DNA of 15,119 bases from Chloroflexota bacterium. Lineage in GTDB: Bacteria > Chloroflexota > UBA4733. The stretch is from assembly GCA_023381895.1 (NCBI GenBank), contig JAMCTA010000110.1, forward strand, positions 26,315 to 41,433, given 5' to 3'. Of this stretch, positions 1-6,799 are shown piece by piece. The notes beneath the pieces were generated by a model. That model was not told the DNA's origin, did no database searches, and worked only from the letters and a program-made list of their open reading frames with translations. Every line of letters begins with the position of its first letter. The first letter of the stretch is position 1. Made by a program: the position numbers and the translations under genes.

Positions 1-1007
1 GCGTCGTCGCAGGCTCGATCGCCTATGCGCTCCTGCAGCTTCCACCGTTACTCCGGACTGGCTTCACCTACGAGTGGACCCTGAACTGGCAAAACATCCA
101 CTTCCGGCGCGTACTCAAAATGCTCGTTCCCCGTACACTCACCCTCTCACTGAATCAACTTGGGAGCACAGTCACTACTCGAACTCTCGCCTCAGCGATA
201 GCTGGTGGCGTGGCGGCGCTCAACTACTCCTACACGCTCCTGCTTCTACCTGTGAACATCCTCGGCGTAGCAGTCTCGACCGCTGCTTTTCCCACACTGT
301 CGGAGCTCAGCGGTCAACGCAACTTCACGCTCCTCCGCGATACCGTCGGCAGGGCACTCGACACCCTGATCTATCTTGGGATGGGTACCGGTGCAGTGCT
401 TGCAGCGCTCAGTGGGTCAGTAGTCAGCCTGATCTATCAACGTGGCGCGTTCAGCAGTGCCGATACGGCCCTGACTGCTGGAGCGCTCGTGTGTTACGCG
501 TGGGGCCTTGCCGCTCAGCTCGGAGATGAGCTCTTGCCTCGAGCGCTTTTCGCCCTCAAAGATGCTCGCACCCCGCTACTGATCAACATCGTCGTGGTGT
601 TGATCAACATCGTCCTGAGCTTCGTGTTGCTCAAGCATTTTGGCATTGCGGGCATCGCCGCTGCACTGAGCTTCGCTGCCACCGTCGAGTTCTTCCTGCT
701 CCTCATCACCTTGAACCGCCGGATCCCGGGCCTCCTCAGCATGTCACTGCTCCAGAGCTACGGTAAGCTTGCTGGCGCTGCCCTGATAGCCTGGCTCATA
801 ACGTCACTGATGACCAGGATCACAAGCCAGGCGCCTGGGCCTCAGCTCGTGCATATTCTCATTGTCCTCTGCGTGAGCGGAAGCACCGGCCTCGTCACGT
901 ACGCTGTTGCTGGTGCGCTGTTCGGAAGCAAAGAGCACGAACGTCTCTTGGAGCGGCTGCGCGGGAGAAAACAGCAAGACGCCGCTCGCGCCCCAAGCCG
1001 CCGCTAG
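1..1007 (+). CDS. murJ: MurJ (MviN) lipid II flippase, 5'-truncated by the window edge
   Basis: This is the C-terminal part of a MurJ/MviN-family polytopic membrane protein, which flips lipid II across the cytoplasmic membrane for peptidoglycan synthesis. The frame is open from base 3 and gives about 334 residues, against roughly 500 or more for a full protein. The internal ATG at 120 is not the start, because typical MurJ sequence precedes it (FTYEWTLNWQ). Family features include LSLNQ at the start of a membrane segment, LLPVNILGVAVSTAAFPTLS, the loop LIYQRGAFSSADT, and PRALFALKDARTP. About seven or eight hydrophobic segments remain, followed by a basic tail. The gene faces the FmdB-type gene across a hairpin at 1030-1056. 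The family call is firm; lipid II as substrate is inferred from the family. Confidence 0.93.
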   Translation, partial: VVAGSIAYALLQLPPLLRTGFTYEWTLNWQNIHFRRVLKMLVPRTLTLSLNQLGSTVTTRTLASAIAGGVAALNYSYTLLLLPVNILGVAVSTAAFPTLSELSGQRNFTLLRDTVGRALDTLIYLGMGTGAVLAALSGSVVSLIYQRGAFSSADTALTAGALVCYAWGLAAQLGDELLPRALFALKDARTPLLINIVVVLINIVLSFVLLKHFGIAGIAAALSFAATVEFFLLLITLNRRIPGLLSMSLLQSYGKLAGAALIAWLITSLMTRITSQAPGPQLVHILIVLCVSGSTGLVTYAVAGALFGSKEHERLLERLRGRKQQDAARAPSRR

Positions 1008-1029
1008 CACGGCAGCCAGGGATCCAGAA

Positions 1030-1056
1030 GCCTCCTGAGCCTCGTGCTCAGGAGGC
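1030..1056. terminator. Hairpin between convergent murJ and fmdB-type genes
   Basis: A perfect 11-bp inverted repeat (GCCTCCTGAGC and GCTCAGGAGGC) encloses a 5-nt loop, CTCGT. It lies 22 nt after the murJ stop and 13 nt after the stop of the opposing gene, so it is placed to end transcription from both sides. Neither flank has a clear T-tract, so it is not a textbook intrinsic terminator. Confidence 0.65.
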
Positions 1057-1069
1057 ACACGGAGCGAGG

Positions 1070-1288
1070 CTACGCCTTTGCACCATCCTTCTCGGGGGCA
1101 TTTCCGCGAAAGGCGGGCCCACGTGGCACCTTGACGGTGTAGCCTTCGTTGGACGCAAACACGGACGGCAGCTTCGCGGCTTCAGCACCACAGGTCGGGC
1201 ACGTTCCCGGCTTGTCCGACTCGCTGAATGGGCGCATCAGCTCGAACTCCTTGCCGCACTGCTTGCAGTAGTACTCGTAGATCGGCAT
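1070..1288 (-). CDS. FmdB-family zinc-ribbon protein
   Basis: This small protein of 72 residues begins MPIYEYYCKQCGKEFELM, the hallmark N-terminus of the FmdB/CxxC_CXXC_SSSS regulatory-domain family. Two CxxC knuckles at C8/C11 and C30/C33 would bind one zinc. The tail is charged and probably flexible. Members are widespread and their role is poorly defined; the name comes from a putative formamidase regulator. The frame opens further upstream to 1336, but I chose the ATG at 1288 because the family homology starts there and AGGGAGG lies 5 nt before it. It ends at the hairpin shared with murJ and is divergent from the solute-binding protein gene. The family is clear; the function is unknown. 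Confidence 0.88.
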   Translation of the reverse strand: MPIYEYYCKQCGKEFELMRPFSESDKPGTCPTCGAEAAKLPSVFASNEGYTVKVPRGPAFRGNAPEKDGAKA

Positions 1289-1350
1289 CGCAACCTCCCT
1301 CTCATACTCCCCAGCACGGAGCAGACGAGACATCACCTACTGCTCACTGC

Positions 1351-1371
1351 TGTGTATGCATGGATACCACA
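1351..1371. promoter_or_regulatory. Imperfect palindrome in a divergent intergenic region
   Basis: TGTGTAT, six bases, then ATACCACA form an imperfect inverted repeat with one extra base in the right arm. It sits about midway in the 183-bp spacer between the divergent FmdB-type and solute-binding protein genes, where an operator could act on either. I see no convincing -35/-10 pair around it. The evidence is symmetry and position only. Confidence 0.25.
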
Positions 1372-1471
1372 GGATCTGCTGCTCGTGGTGGAGAACAGAA
1401 CCCAGACGGTATGCTCATGCTCTGTTGTGTCGCGACGCTAGCGCACCGAGTGAAGAGGAGTAGGGCCAAGA

Positions 1472-2968
1472 GTGGGGCAGCTCCGCACTCGGCGCCAACT
1501 GCTACTGGCCTCGCTCGCAGCCGTGCCGTTGCTCGCTGGGTGCACGGTATCTGGCTCTAAGGAGCAACAACGCCTGGAGCAACAGGCTACACCAACGGCC
1601 TCGCCGGCACAGGGGCCGATCTTCACGCCTACAGCCCAGGTCACGCCGACTGGGCTGCCGACGCCGCTTTCGACCGCGACTCCGGGGAGCACGGCAACCC
1701 TCCGCTTCGGGATTACGGGTAACAGTGTGCTGACGAATATCTATCAGCAGCTAAGCCCAACGTTCTCGAAAAGGAACCCGCATCTCACTGTGAAGACTGA
1801 GCCGCTGCCTAGCAACGGGTTGGAGGGAATCAAGGCAGCGCTGGCAGCGAATACCGCACCGGATGTGCTGTTGCTGAGCTGGGACCAACTGAGTCCCTTA
1901 GCGACGCTTGGTGGTCTCGACGATCTCACCGCGCTCCTGGGAGCCGGATTCTTGAACACATCCGGTCTCTTTTCGAAATTGGAGAGCTATGCAACGGTCG
2001 CCGGTCACACGCTGGCGCTACCCGTCAGCTTCGACCCCCAGGTGTTGTTCTACAACACTGATCGTTTTTCAGCGGCCGGTATCGCTTTTCCCACCATCAC
2101 CTTCGACTGGAGCGCCTTCGAAGCCGCGGCCACAAAGCTCACTGGAGGGGGCAAGTGGGGGTTTGTCACCAGCACTGCTGCGTTCGCCTGGCTGCCCTGG
2201 GTCTGGGCTGCTGGTGGGGCCCTGTTCGACGATGATCTCGCACCAAGCACGTGTGAGCTCAGCGAGGCGCCAGCGACAGCGGGATTGCAGCGGTTCGCCC
2301 GCTTATGGAACGACCATCATGGCACAGAGTCACCGTCGTCGCTCCCAGGGGGTCAGGCCGCCTTTACTTCCTTCGTAAGCGGAACAGCGGCGATGGCTGT
2401 GGGATCACGGGCGTCGCTCTCTACGCTTGGTGGCGCCCAGTTTGGCTGGCAGGTGACGTATCTCCCGCAAGGCCCGGGAGGACACGGCGTCACTTACACG
2501 TGCACACTCGCAGGTGTCAGCCATTCGTCGCGCGATCCCCTTGCGGCGAGCTCGCTCGTGAGCTTTCTTGCCACCGATGCGACAGCACAGACGGAGCTGG
2601 CAAAGTCTGGCATCGTAGTCCCAGCGCTACGCACAGCCGCCACCAGCAAGGAATTCGCCTTTGCCACTGCCAAGATCGATGACGCGGTATTCGTCGATAC
2701 CCTCATCATGTGTACTCAGCCACCCCGTATCGCGAACTGGGCAGCTATCAGTGCCACACTAGCAGCAGAGCTTGCACCGCTCTGGAAGGGTACCAGCACT
2801 GCTGCAACCGTCGCGAAGACCGCTGCCGAAAAAGTGAATATACTCCTCAAGAGCGCCGCAGCGACGCCAAGCGCCAACGCGATCTCGATTCCTGCGCCAA
2901 CACCAACACCGCTGCCGACACCCACGCCTGGCCCATCGCCAACGGCCGTCTCGACGCCGAAGAAGTAG
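1472..2968 (+). CDS. Extracellular solute-binding lipoprotein (ABC importer family 1 type)
   Basis: This 498-residue exported protein resembles family 1 bacterial solute-binding proteins (SBP_bac_1), which deliver sugars or related solutes to ABC importers. The N-terminus RTRRQLLLASL is Tat-like (twin Arg) and is followed by a lipobox, LAGC, with the lipidated Cys at 24. A Thr/Pro-rich spacer (about residues 38-72) leads to the binding domain, which starts near LRFGITG. Family-like stretches are NTAPDVLLLSWDQLSPLA, FYNTDRFSAAGI and WLPWVWAAGGALFDDD. The tail (about 473-498) is again repeated PTPTP. GTG 1472 is the only usable start, since a frame stop lies at 1451-1453; AGAGGAG lies 11 nt upstream. 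No permease or ATPase gene is adjacent, so the ligand cannot be inferred. Confidence 0.85.
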   Translation: MGQLRTRRQLLLASLAAVPLLAGCTVSGSKEQQRLEQQATPTASPAQGPIFTPTAQVTPTGLPTPLSTATPGSTATLRFGITGNSVLTNIYQQLSPTFSKRNPHLTVKTEPLPSNGLEGIKAALAANTAPDVLLLSWDQLSPLATLGGLDDLTALLGAGFLNTSGLFSKLESYATVAGHTLALPVSFDPQVLFYNTDRFSAAGIAFPTITFDWSAFEAAATKLTGGGKWGFVTSTAAFAWLPWVWAAGGALFDDDLAPSTCELSEAPATAGLQRFARLWNDHHGTESPSSLPGGQAAFTSFVSGTAAMAVGSRASLSTLGGAQFGWQVTYLPQGPGGHGVTYTCTLAGVSHSSRDPLAASSLVSFLATDATAQTELAKSGIVVPALRTAATSKEFAFATAKIDDAVFVDTLIMCTQPPRIANWAAISATLAAELAPLWKGTSTAATVAKTAAEKVNILLKSAAATPSANAISIPAPTPTPLPTPTPGPSPTAVSTPKK

Positions 2969-3049
2969 AGGAGAAGCGCGTGCCCCAGCAGGGGGTCGAC
3001 TCTGAGAACGTTCGAAGACTCTAGCCGCCCTGGGACTCCCAGCGCAGAA

Positions 3050-3517
3050 GTGCCCACTCTCGTGGGCGCCATCTTGTCGAGCGAGGCTGCCACCATTCAC
3101 CACGAGTGTTTCGTGAAGCAGCGGGACCAGTATCACCCTACGGTGGCTTCACGGCTTGAGGCCGGGTTGCTCATCTCGGCCACCACGTATCTCGAAGCCC
3201 AGCGCGTACACTCTCTGCTACATGCCGAGGTATTATTACGCCTCTTTCGCGATGTGGACGTGCTCTTCGCACCGGTTGACGCTCAGCCTGCACCAAGTGT
3301 GGCTGAAGGGCGCGGCGCCCTTACCGCCTTCACCGCCCCCTTCAACCTCACCGGCTTACCAACCTTGGCGCTTCCATGGGGCTTCACACGCGATGGACTG
3401 CCACTTAGCATGCAGCTCGTAGGTGCTCCTCTAGGCGAGGTTACGGTCATCCAGGCTGGGTGCCCCTTCCAAGATCACACGGAGTGGCACACCCAGCATC
3501 CTCCGCGCTTTTCGTAG
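3050..3517 (+). pseudogene. C-terminal remnant of a GatA-type amidase
   Basis: The 155-residue reading frame matches only the C-terminal third of amidase-signature enzymes (GatA/AtzF/AmiE-like), which hydrolyse amide bonds with a Ser-cisSer-Lys triad. Recognisable parts are ILSSEAATIHHE, DVLFAPVDAQPAPSV, FNLTGLPTLALPWGF, GLPLSMQLVGAP and the closing TEWHTQHPP. The whole N-terminal region, including the GGSSGGS signature and catalytic Lys and Ser residues, is missing. The frame stays open upstream through 2978, but that part shows no family similarity until about VPTLVGAILS, and no good ribosome binding site precedes GTG 3050. It starts just 81 bp after the solute-binding protein stop. I read it as a deletion relic; a functional short protein is unlikely. 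Confidence 0.8.
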
Positions 3518-3617
3518 CACCCTGTATCAAGAATCAGTAGGCGATCAGCCTCTCACCGTTCAGAACGAAGATCCCACCGACAAGAGCGCCTCGCTCGCCG
3601 CTTCTCGTCCCGTTCCG

Positions 3618-3650
3618 CCACCAGGATCCACCGGCTAAGCCTGGTGGATC
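3618..3650 (-). terminator. Hairpin overlapping the stop codon of the Gfo/Idh/MocA gene
   Basis: GATCCACC at 3625-3632 pairs perfectly with GGTGGATC at 3643-3650, extended inside by GGC/GCC around a tiny loop. A competing pairing joins CCACCAGG at 3618-3625 to CCTGGTGG at 3640-3647. The stop codon of the minus-strand oxidoreductase (3635-3637) lies inside the structure. Position suggests a 3'-end or terminator element; there is no clear U-tract. Confidence 0.4.
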
Positions 3651-4642
3651 AGCTCCTGGACATCAACGGTGGCGCCGGTCTCGTGAGAGCGGATGGCTGC
3701 TTCAACCACGGCATGGGCCTGGAGCCCATCCTCTCCCGAGCCTTCGAGCTCATGTTCAGGAACCTGCGCTGCAACCTGCTCGAGGAAGCGATGCAGGCGC
3801 ACGGGCAGAGTTTCTCCAAACGATGCCATCCCACCAGCGTTGTGCACGTGGAGCTCTTCTTTGGAATTGTGCGGATACCAGTGGAAGTCGACCGTCGAGT
3901 TGTCGATGACCGCACGGCCCTTGGTGCCGCAAATCTCCGTCCGCTCGATGCTGTGCTGCATCGACATGTCGTAGCTGCCAAAGAGATGGCCCAGAGGACC
4001 GCTGGAGAACTGCATCGTGATGCAGGCATTGGACCAGATCTGACGGCCCGGCCCTTTGTGAAAGAAGGCGTGTACATGCTGTACATTGCCGCCGAAGTGA
4101 CGCATCACGTCAACGGAGTGCGAGTGCAGCGCACGGAGGTGGAAGTAAGGGGTCGACTCGTTCGGGTTGCGAATCCAGAGATGCATGTCGATGAAGAGCA
4201 ACTCTCCCAAGTCACCGCTGAGCTGCCGTTCTTTCGCCAGCCGTGTCGCCGGCGTAAAGCGATGGTTGAGATCGACCGCCAGGTAGAGGCCGCGCTCACG
4301 CGCTGTCGCTACCATCTGCTTGGCTTCACTCAGATTGTTGGAGAGCGGCTTCTCGCAGATCACGTGCACGCCAGCTGCAAGCGCCTGCATTGTTGGAACA
4401 AAGTGATGCCCACCGTTCTCCGGCCCAGATGTCGCGACGCTCAGCACGTCAGGGCGCTCTTTCCGCAAGAGCTCCGCAAGGTCGTAGTAGGCGGGCACCT
4501 TCACCTGGGCAGCGATAGCGCCAGCACGTGTGGCATCCATATCGCAGACACCCACAAGCTCACTCAATGAGTCACCAGCATAGGTGACCGCGTGCTGACG
4601 CCCGATGTGTCCGAGTCCTACCACGGCAACTCGGAGTGTCAT
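3635..4642 (-). CDS. Gfo/Idh/MocA-family NAD(P)-dependent oxidoreductase
   Basis: This 335-residue protein has the standard family length and two-domain form. The N-terminal Rossmann domain opens with VAVVGLGHIG (GxGxxG at 9-14) and contains the catalytic-lysine motif EKP at 97-99, followed by DLNHRF at 114-119. The C-terminal sheet domain carries LHSHSVDVMRHFGG (D168, H172), the usual position of the second catalytic acid/His cluster. Members oxidise or reduce sugars, inositols or nucleotide sugars; the exact substrate cannot be read from sequence. AAGGAGAG lies a few bases before the ATG. It is divergent from a sugar nucleotidyltransferase/glycosyltransferase pair 133 bp away, which would fit a sugar substrate, though that is inference. 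Confidence 0.92.
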   Translation of the reverse strand: MTLRVAVVGLGHIGRQHAVTYAGDSLSELVGVCDMDATRAGAIAAQVKVPAYYDLAELLRKERPDVLSVATSGPENGGHHFVPTMQALAAGVHVICEKPLSNNLSEAKQMVATARERGLYLAVDLNHRFTPATRLAKERQLSGDLGELLFIDMHLWIRNPNESTPYFHLRALHSHSVDVMRHFGGNVQHVHAFFHKGPGRQIWSNACITMQFSSGPLGHLFGSYDMSMQHSIERTEICGTKGRAVIDNSTVDFHWYPHNSKEELHVHNAGGMASFGETLPVRLHRFLEQVAAQVPEHELEGSGEDGLQAHAVVEAAIRSHETGATVDVQELIHQA

Positions 4643-4735
4643 ACTCTCTCCTTTTCCCTACCCAGCTTTCTCTTTGGGGGCTAGCATACACATCAGCCGC
4701 TCGGGTGACGAGTTCGGCAGGGCACCAAAACCCAC

Positions 4736-4741
4736 TAGAAT
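4736..4741 (+). promoter_or_regulatory. -10-like hexamer before the nucleotidyltransferase unit
   Basis: TAGAAT matches the consensus -10 box at five of six positions and lies 34 bp before ATG 4776, leaving room for a short leader with the AGAGGA ribosome binding site. A weak -35 candidate, TTCGGC at 4713-4718, sits 17 bp upstream. It lies in the 133-bp spacer between divergent genes; I found no convincing counterpart for the minus-strand gene. Confidence 0.35.
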
Positions 4742-4775
4742 GAGCCGCGAGAGGCACGGGAGAGGAAAAGTCGGC

Positions 4776-5540
4776 ATGATCGGGATAGTGCTTGCAGGGG
4801 GCTCGGGCACCCGCTTGGCACCACTCACTTTCCTGGCAAACAAGCATGCGCTCCCACTCGGGAACGTTCCCATGATCCATCACGCGATCGATCTGCTGGC
4901 CAAAATCGGTATTACGCGCGCCATTATGGTGTGCGGTGACAGTGATGCTGCAAAGTTCATGCGCTATTTGAAGGATGGGGCAGCGTTTGGCGTCTCACTT
5001 TCCTACACTTACCAAGACCGGCCGGGGGGTATTGCTGAAGCACTCGGTCTCTGCCGGGCTTTCGCTGGCGGCGATAAAGCATTCGTCATCCTTGCCGACA
5101 ATGGCGTCCAGTACGTCGATACCCTCGCTCGGGCCGTGCGCGAGCTCGGACACACTGACCAGTGGCGTCAGGCCGCCGTCTTCACGACGCGCGTCGAGCA
5201 CCCCGAGCACTATGGGGTCGTGAAGCTTGACGACCGGGGAAGTGTGCAGGCCATTCTCGAGAAGCCGAAGAATCCACCTTCGCACCTCGCGGTGACCGGG
5301 TTCTACCTCTACCCCCCCGATGTATTCGACATCCTCCCCACGCTCGTCCTTTCACAGCGCGGGGAGCTGGAGATCACCGACGTGAACAACTACTACCTCC
5401 GCGACGGGCGCCTCAGCATGTATGAGCTCGACGGATTCTGGTGGGATGCTGGTGAAAGCCTCGAACAATACCAGGCCATGCACCAGTATGTGCTCGAATA
5501 TGGGGCCAACCACTGGCAGCACCCGGAGCCGGGACTCTAA
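4776..5540 (+). CDS. RfbA-like sugar-1-phosphate nucleotidyltransferase
   Basis: This 254-residue enzyme probably activates a sugar 1-phosphate with dTTP or another NTP to give an NDP-sugar; closest in motif to glucose-1-phosphate thymidylyltransferase. Seen motifs: VLAGGSGTRLAPLT (nucleotide loop, 5-18) with K23 and PLGNVPMI; the metal-binding aspartate in LADN (D108); EKPKNPPSHLAVTGFYLY (162-179), the sugar-phosphate site; GELEITDVNNYYL (196-208); and FWWDAG (221-226). It is shorter than the ~290 residues of enterobacterial RfbA and lacks that C-terminal extension. The frame opens upstream to 4605, but ATG 4776 has the homology start and GGGAGAGGA 9 nt before it. The glycosyltransferase gene follows 13 bp downstream. 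Nucleotide and sugar specificity are unproven; no rmlB, C or D is visible. Confidence 0.88.
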   Translation: MIGIVLAGGSGTRLAPLTFLANKHALPLGNVPMIHHAIDLLAKIGITRAIMVCGDSDAAKFMRYLKDGAAFGVSLSYTYQDRPGGIAEALGLCRAFAGGDKAFVILADNGVQYVDTLARAVRELGHTDQWRQAAVFTTRVEHPEHYGVVKLDDRGSVQAILEKPKNPPSHLAVTGFYLYPPDVFDILPTLVLSQRGELEITDVNNYYLRDGRLSMYELDGFWWDAGESLEQYQAMHQYVLEYGANHWQHPEPGL

Positions 5541-5553
5541 CATCCACAGCACT

Positions 5554-6648
5554 GTGCGCATTGGCATCGATCTGACTGGTCTGTGGCGGCAGCGAACAGG
5601 CATCTTCCGCTACGCCGCAAGCTTGACGCCAGCTCTGCTCTCACTCGACAGCGAGATTGAATACACGCTGTTCGTGCGCAAGAGTGAGATCCTTCCCCGG
5701 TGGCATTCAGTACGTCCTGTGCGCATCGTGGAGACGCCCTGGCGGCAGGAACGATTGTCGATGCAGCTCTGGTTTCCTTGGGTACGCCGGCAGCTCGGTC
5801 TCGATGCGATCCACTATCCGGCGTTTCCGCCACCACTACTCCAGCATCGCGGCATGGTTGCCAGCGTCCATGACCTGACTGTGCTGCGCTACCCCGAGAC
5901 TATGACCCTGGCTGGTCGCGTCTACTGGGGCCCGCTGCTGCGCCACGCCGCCCGGGTCGCCCGACCCGTGCTTGTGCCAACCCAGTCCACCCGACAAGAT
6001 CTTCTCGAGCTCACGGCTGCCGATCCCGCACGCATCGTGATCACGCCTTACGCAGCAGATGAGCGCTTCGCCCTTCCTCCCTCTCCAGAGCTTATCCAGC
6101 GTCTTCGCGATCGCTGGAGCTTGCCGGGGCGCTTCGCGCTGGCTGTCGGCACATTAGAGCCGCGCAAGAATCTCCCGCGGCTGTTCGAGGCCCTAGCATT
6201 CCTCCAACAGCGCGGGGTTACGGTTCCTCTGATCGTGGTAGGCCGGCCCGGCTGGGGCAACGTGGTCCCTGACGCCGTGTCGAAGCTGCCCATTCAGTTC
6301 ACCGGGCACGTCACCGATGAGGAGCTCGTGGCGTTCTACCATCTGGCGAGCCTCTTCGTCTATCCGTCGCTCTACGAAGGATTCGGCTTCCCCATCCTCG
6401 AAGCCTTCTGGGCCGGCTGCCCCGTTATCACTTCCTGCGAATCGTCGCTCCCAGAAGTCGCCGGTGATGCCGCCGTGTTGATCTCCCCACACGATACTGC
6501 AGCACTCGCCAGTGCAATCGACGAGCTCTGGCAGGATCGGGTCAGCGCCCGACGCCTCGCCGCCGCTGGTCAAGAGCGCGCGCGCCAGTTCAGCTGGGAG
6601 ACGTGCGCCCGGCTCACTGTGGCAGCCTACGAGCTGACACAGTCTTGA
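5554..6648 (+). CDS. GT4-type (GT-B fold) glycosyltransferase
   Basis: This 364-residue glycosyltransferase would transfer a sugar from an NDP-sugar to an envelope polysaccharide, lipid or protein acceptor. The N-terminus RIGIDLTGLWRQRTGIFRYA is typical of family 4 enzymes, whose glycine-rich start meets the acceptor. SVHDLTVLRYPE (104-115) follows. The donor domain holds AVGTLEPRKNLPRLFEAL (197-214, K205 for phosphate binding) and SLYEGFGFPILEAFWAGCP (272-290), with the E-x7-E motif at E275/E283. GTG 5554 is chosen because homology begins there; the longer frame to 5422 would overlap the nucleotidyltransferase by over 100 bp. The site lacks a strong ribosome binding site, which with the 13-bp gap suggests translational coupling to that gene. 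Donor and acceptor are unknown. Confidence 0.9.
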   Translation: MRIGIDLTGLWRQRTGIFRYAASLTPALLSLDSEIEYTLFVRKSEILPRWHSVRPVRIVETPWRQERLSMQLWFPWVRRQLGLDAIHYPAFPPPLLQHRGMVASVHDLTVLRYPETMTLAGRVYWGPLLRHAARVARPVLVPTQSTRQDLLELTAADPARIVITPYAADERFALPPSPELIQRLRDRWSLPGRFALAVGTLEPRKNLPRLFEALAFLQQRGVTVPLIVVGRPGWGNVVPDAVSKLPIQFTGHVTDEELVAFYHLASLFVYPSLYEGFGFPILEAFWAGCPVITSCESSLPEVAGDAAVLISPHDTAALASAIDELWQDRVSARRLAAAGQERARQFSWETCARLTVAAYELTQS

Positions 6649-6799
6649 CCGGCAGTCCTTCTCTCAACCCAGCTTCTGTCCTGGCAGCGGACTGTCCGCG
6701 ATCCCCCTCGTTGGTGTGAGGTAGCCACAGTGGGCCGCACCGCTGCTGAATACCTAGCGCTCGCCACCCCCAGCAGCACAGTCTTCCTTGACTAATCGG

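Noticed and set aside
3036..3045. Small CTGGG-ACT-CCCAG hairpin near 3030-3042, between the solute-binding gene and the amidase relic
   Set aside because: A 5-bp stem without a T-tract is expected by chance in DNA of this composition.
3644..4570. A 308-residue plus-strand open frame opposite the Gfo/Idh/MocA gene
   Set aside because: It is the mirror of a gene with full-length family motifs on the minus strand. Its translation shows no recognisable motif, and high-GC codon bias commonly keeps the antisense frame open.
4605..4775. An upstream start for the nucleotidyltransferase
   Set aside because: It would overlap the divergent oxidoreductase gene, and the nucleotide-binding loop normally begins within a few residues of the N-terminus, as it does from ATG 4776.
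5422..5553. An upstream start for the glycosyltransferase
   Set aside because: It would overlap the nucleotidyltransferase by 119 bp and add 44 residues rich in Ser, Thr and Asn with no family similarity. The typical N-terminus RIGIDLTG begins at 5554.
6687..6699. A GCGGA-CTG-TCCGC hairpin between the convergent glycosyltransferase and phosphotransferase genes
   Set aside because: The stem is only 5 bp with a 3-nt loop and no T-tract, too weak to call a terminator. The rest of this 151-bp spacer shows nothing clear.
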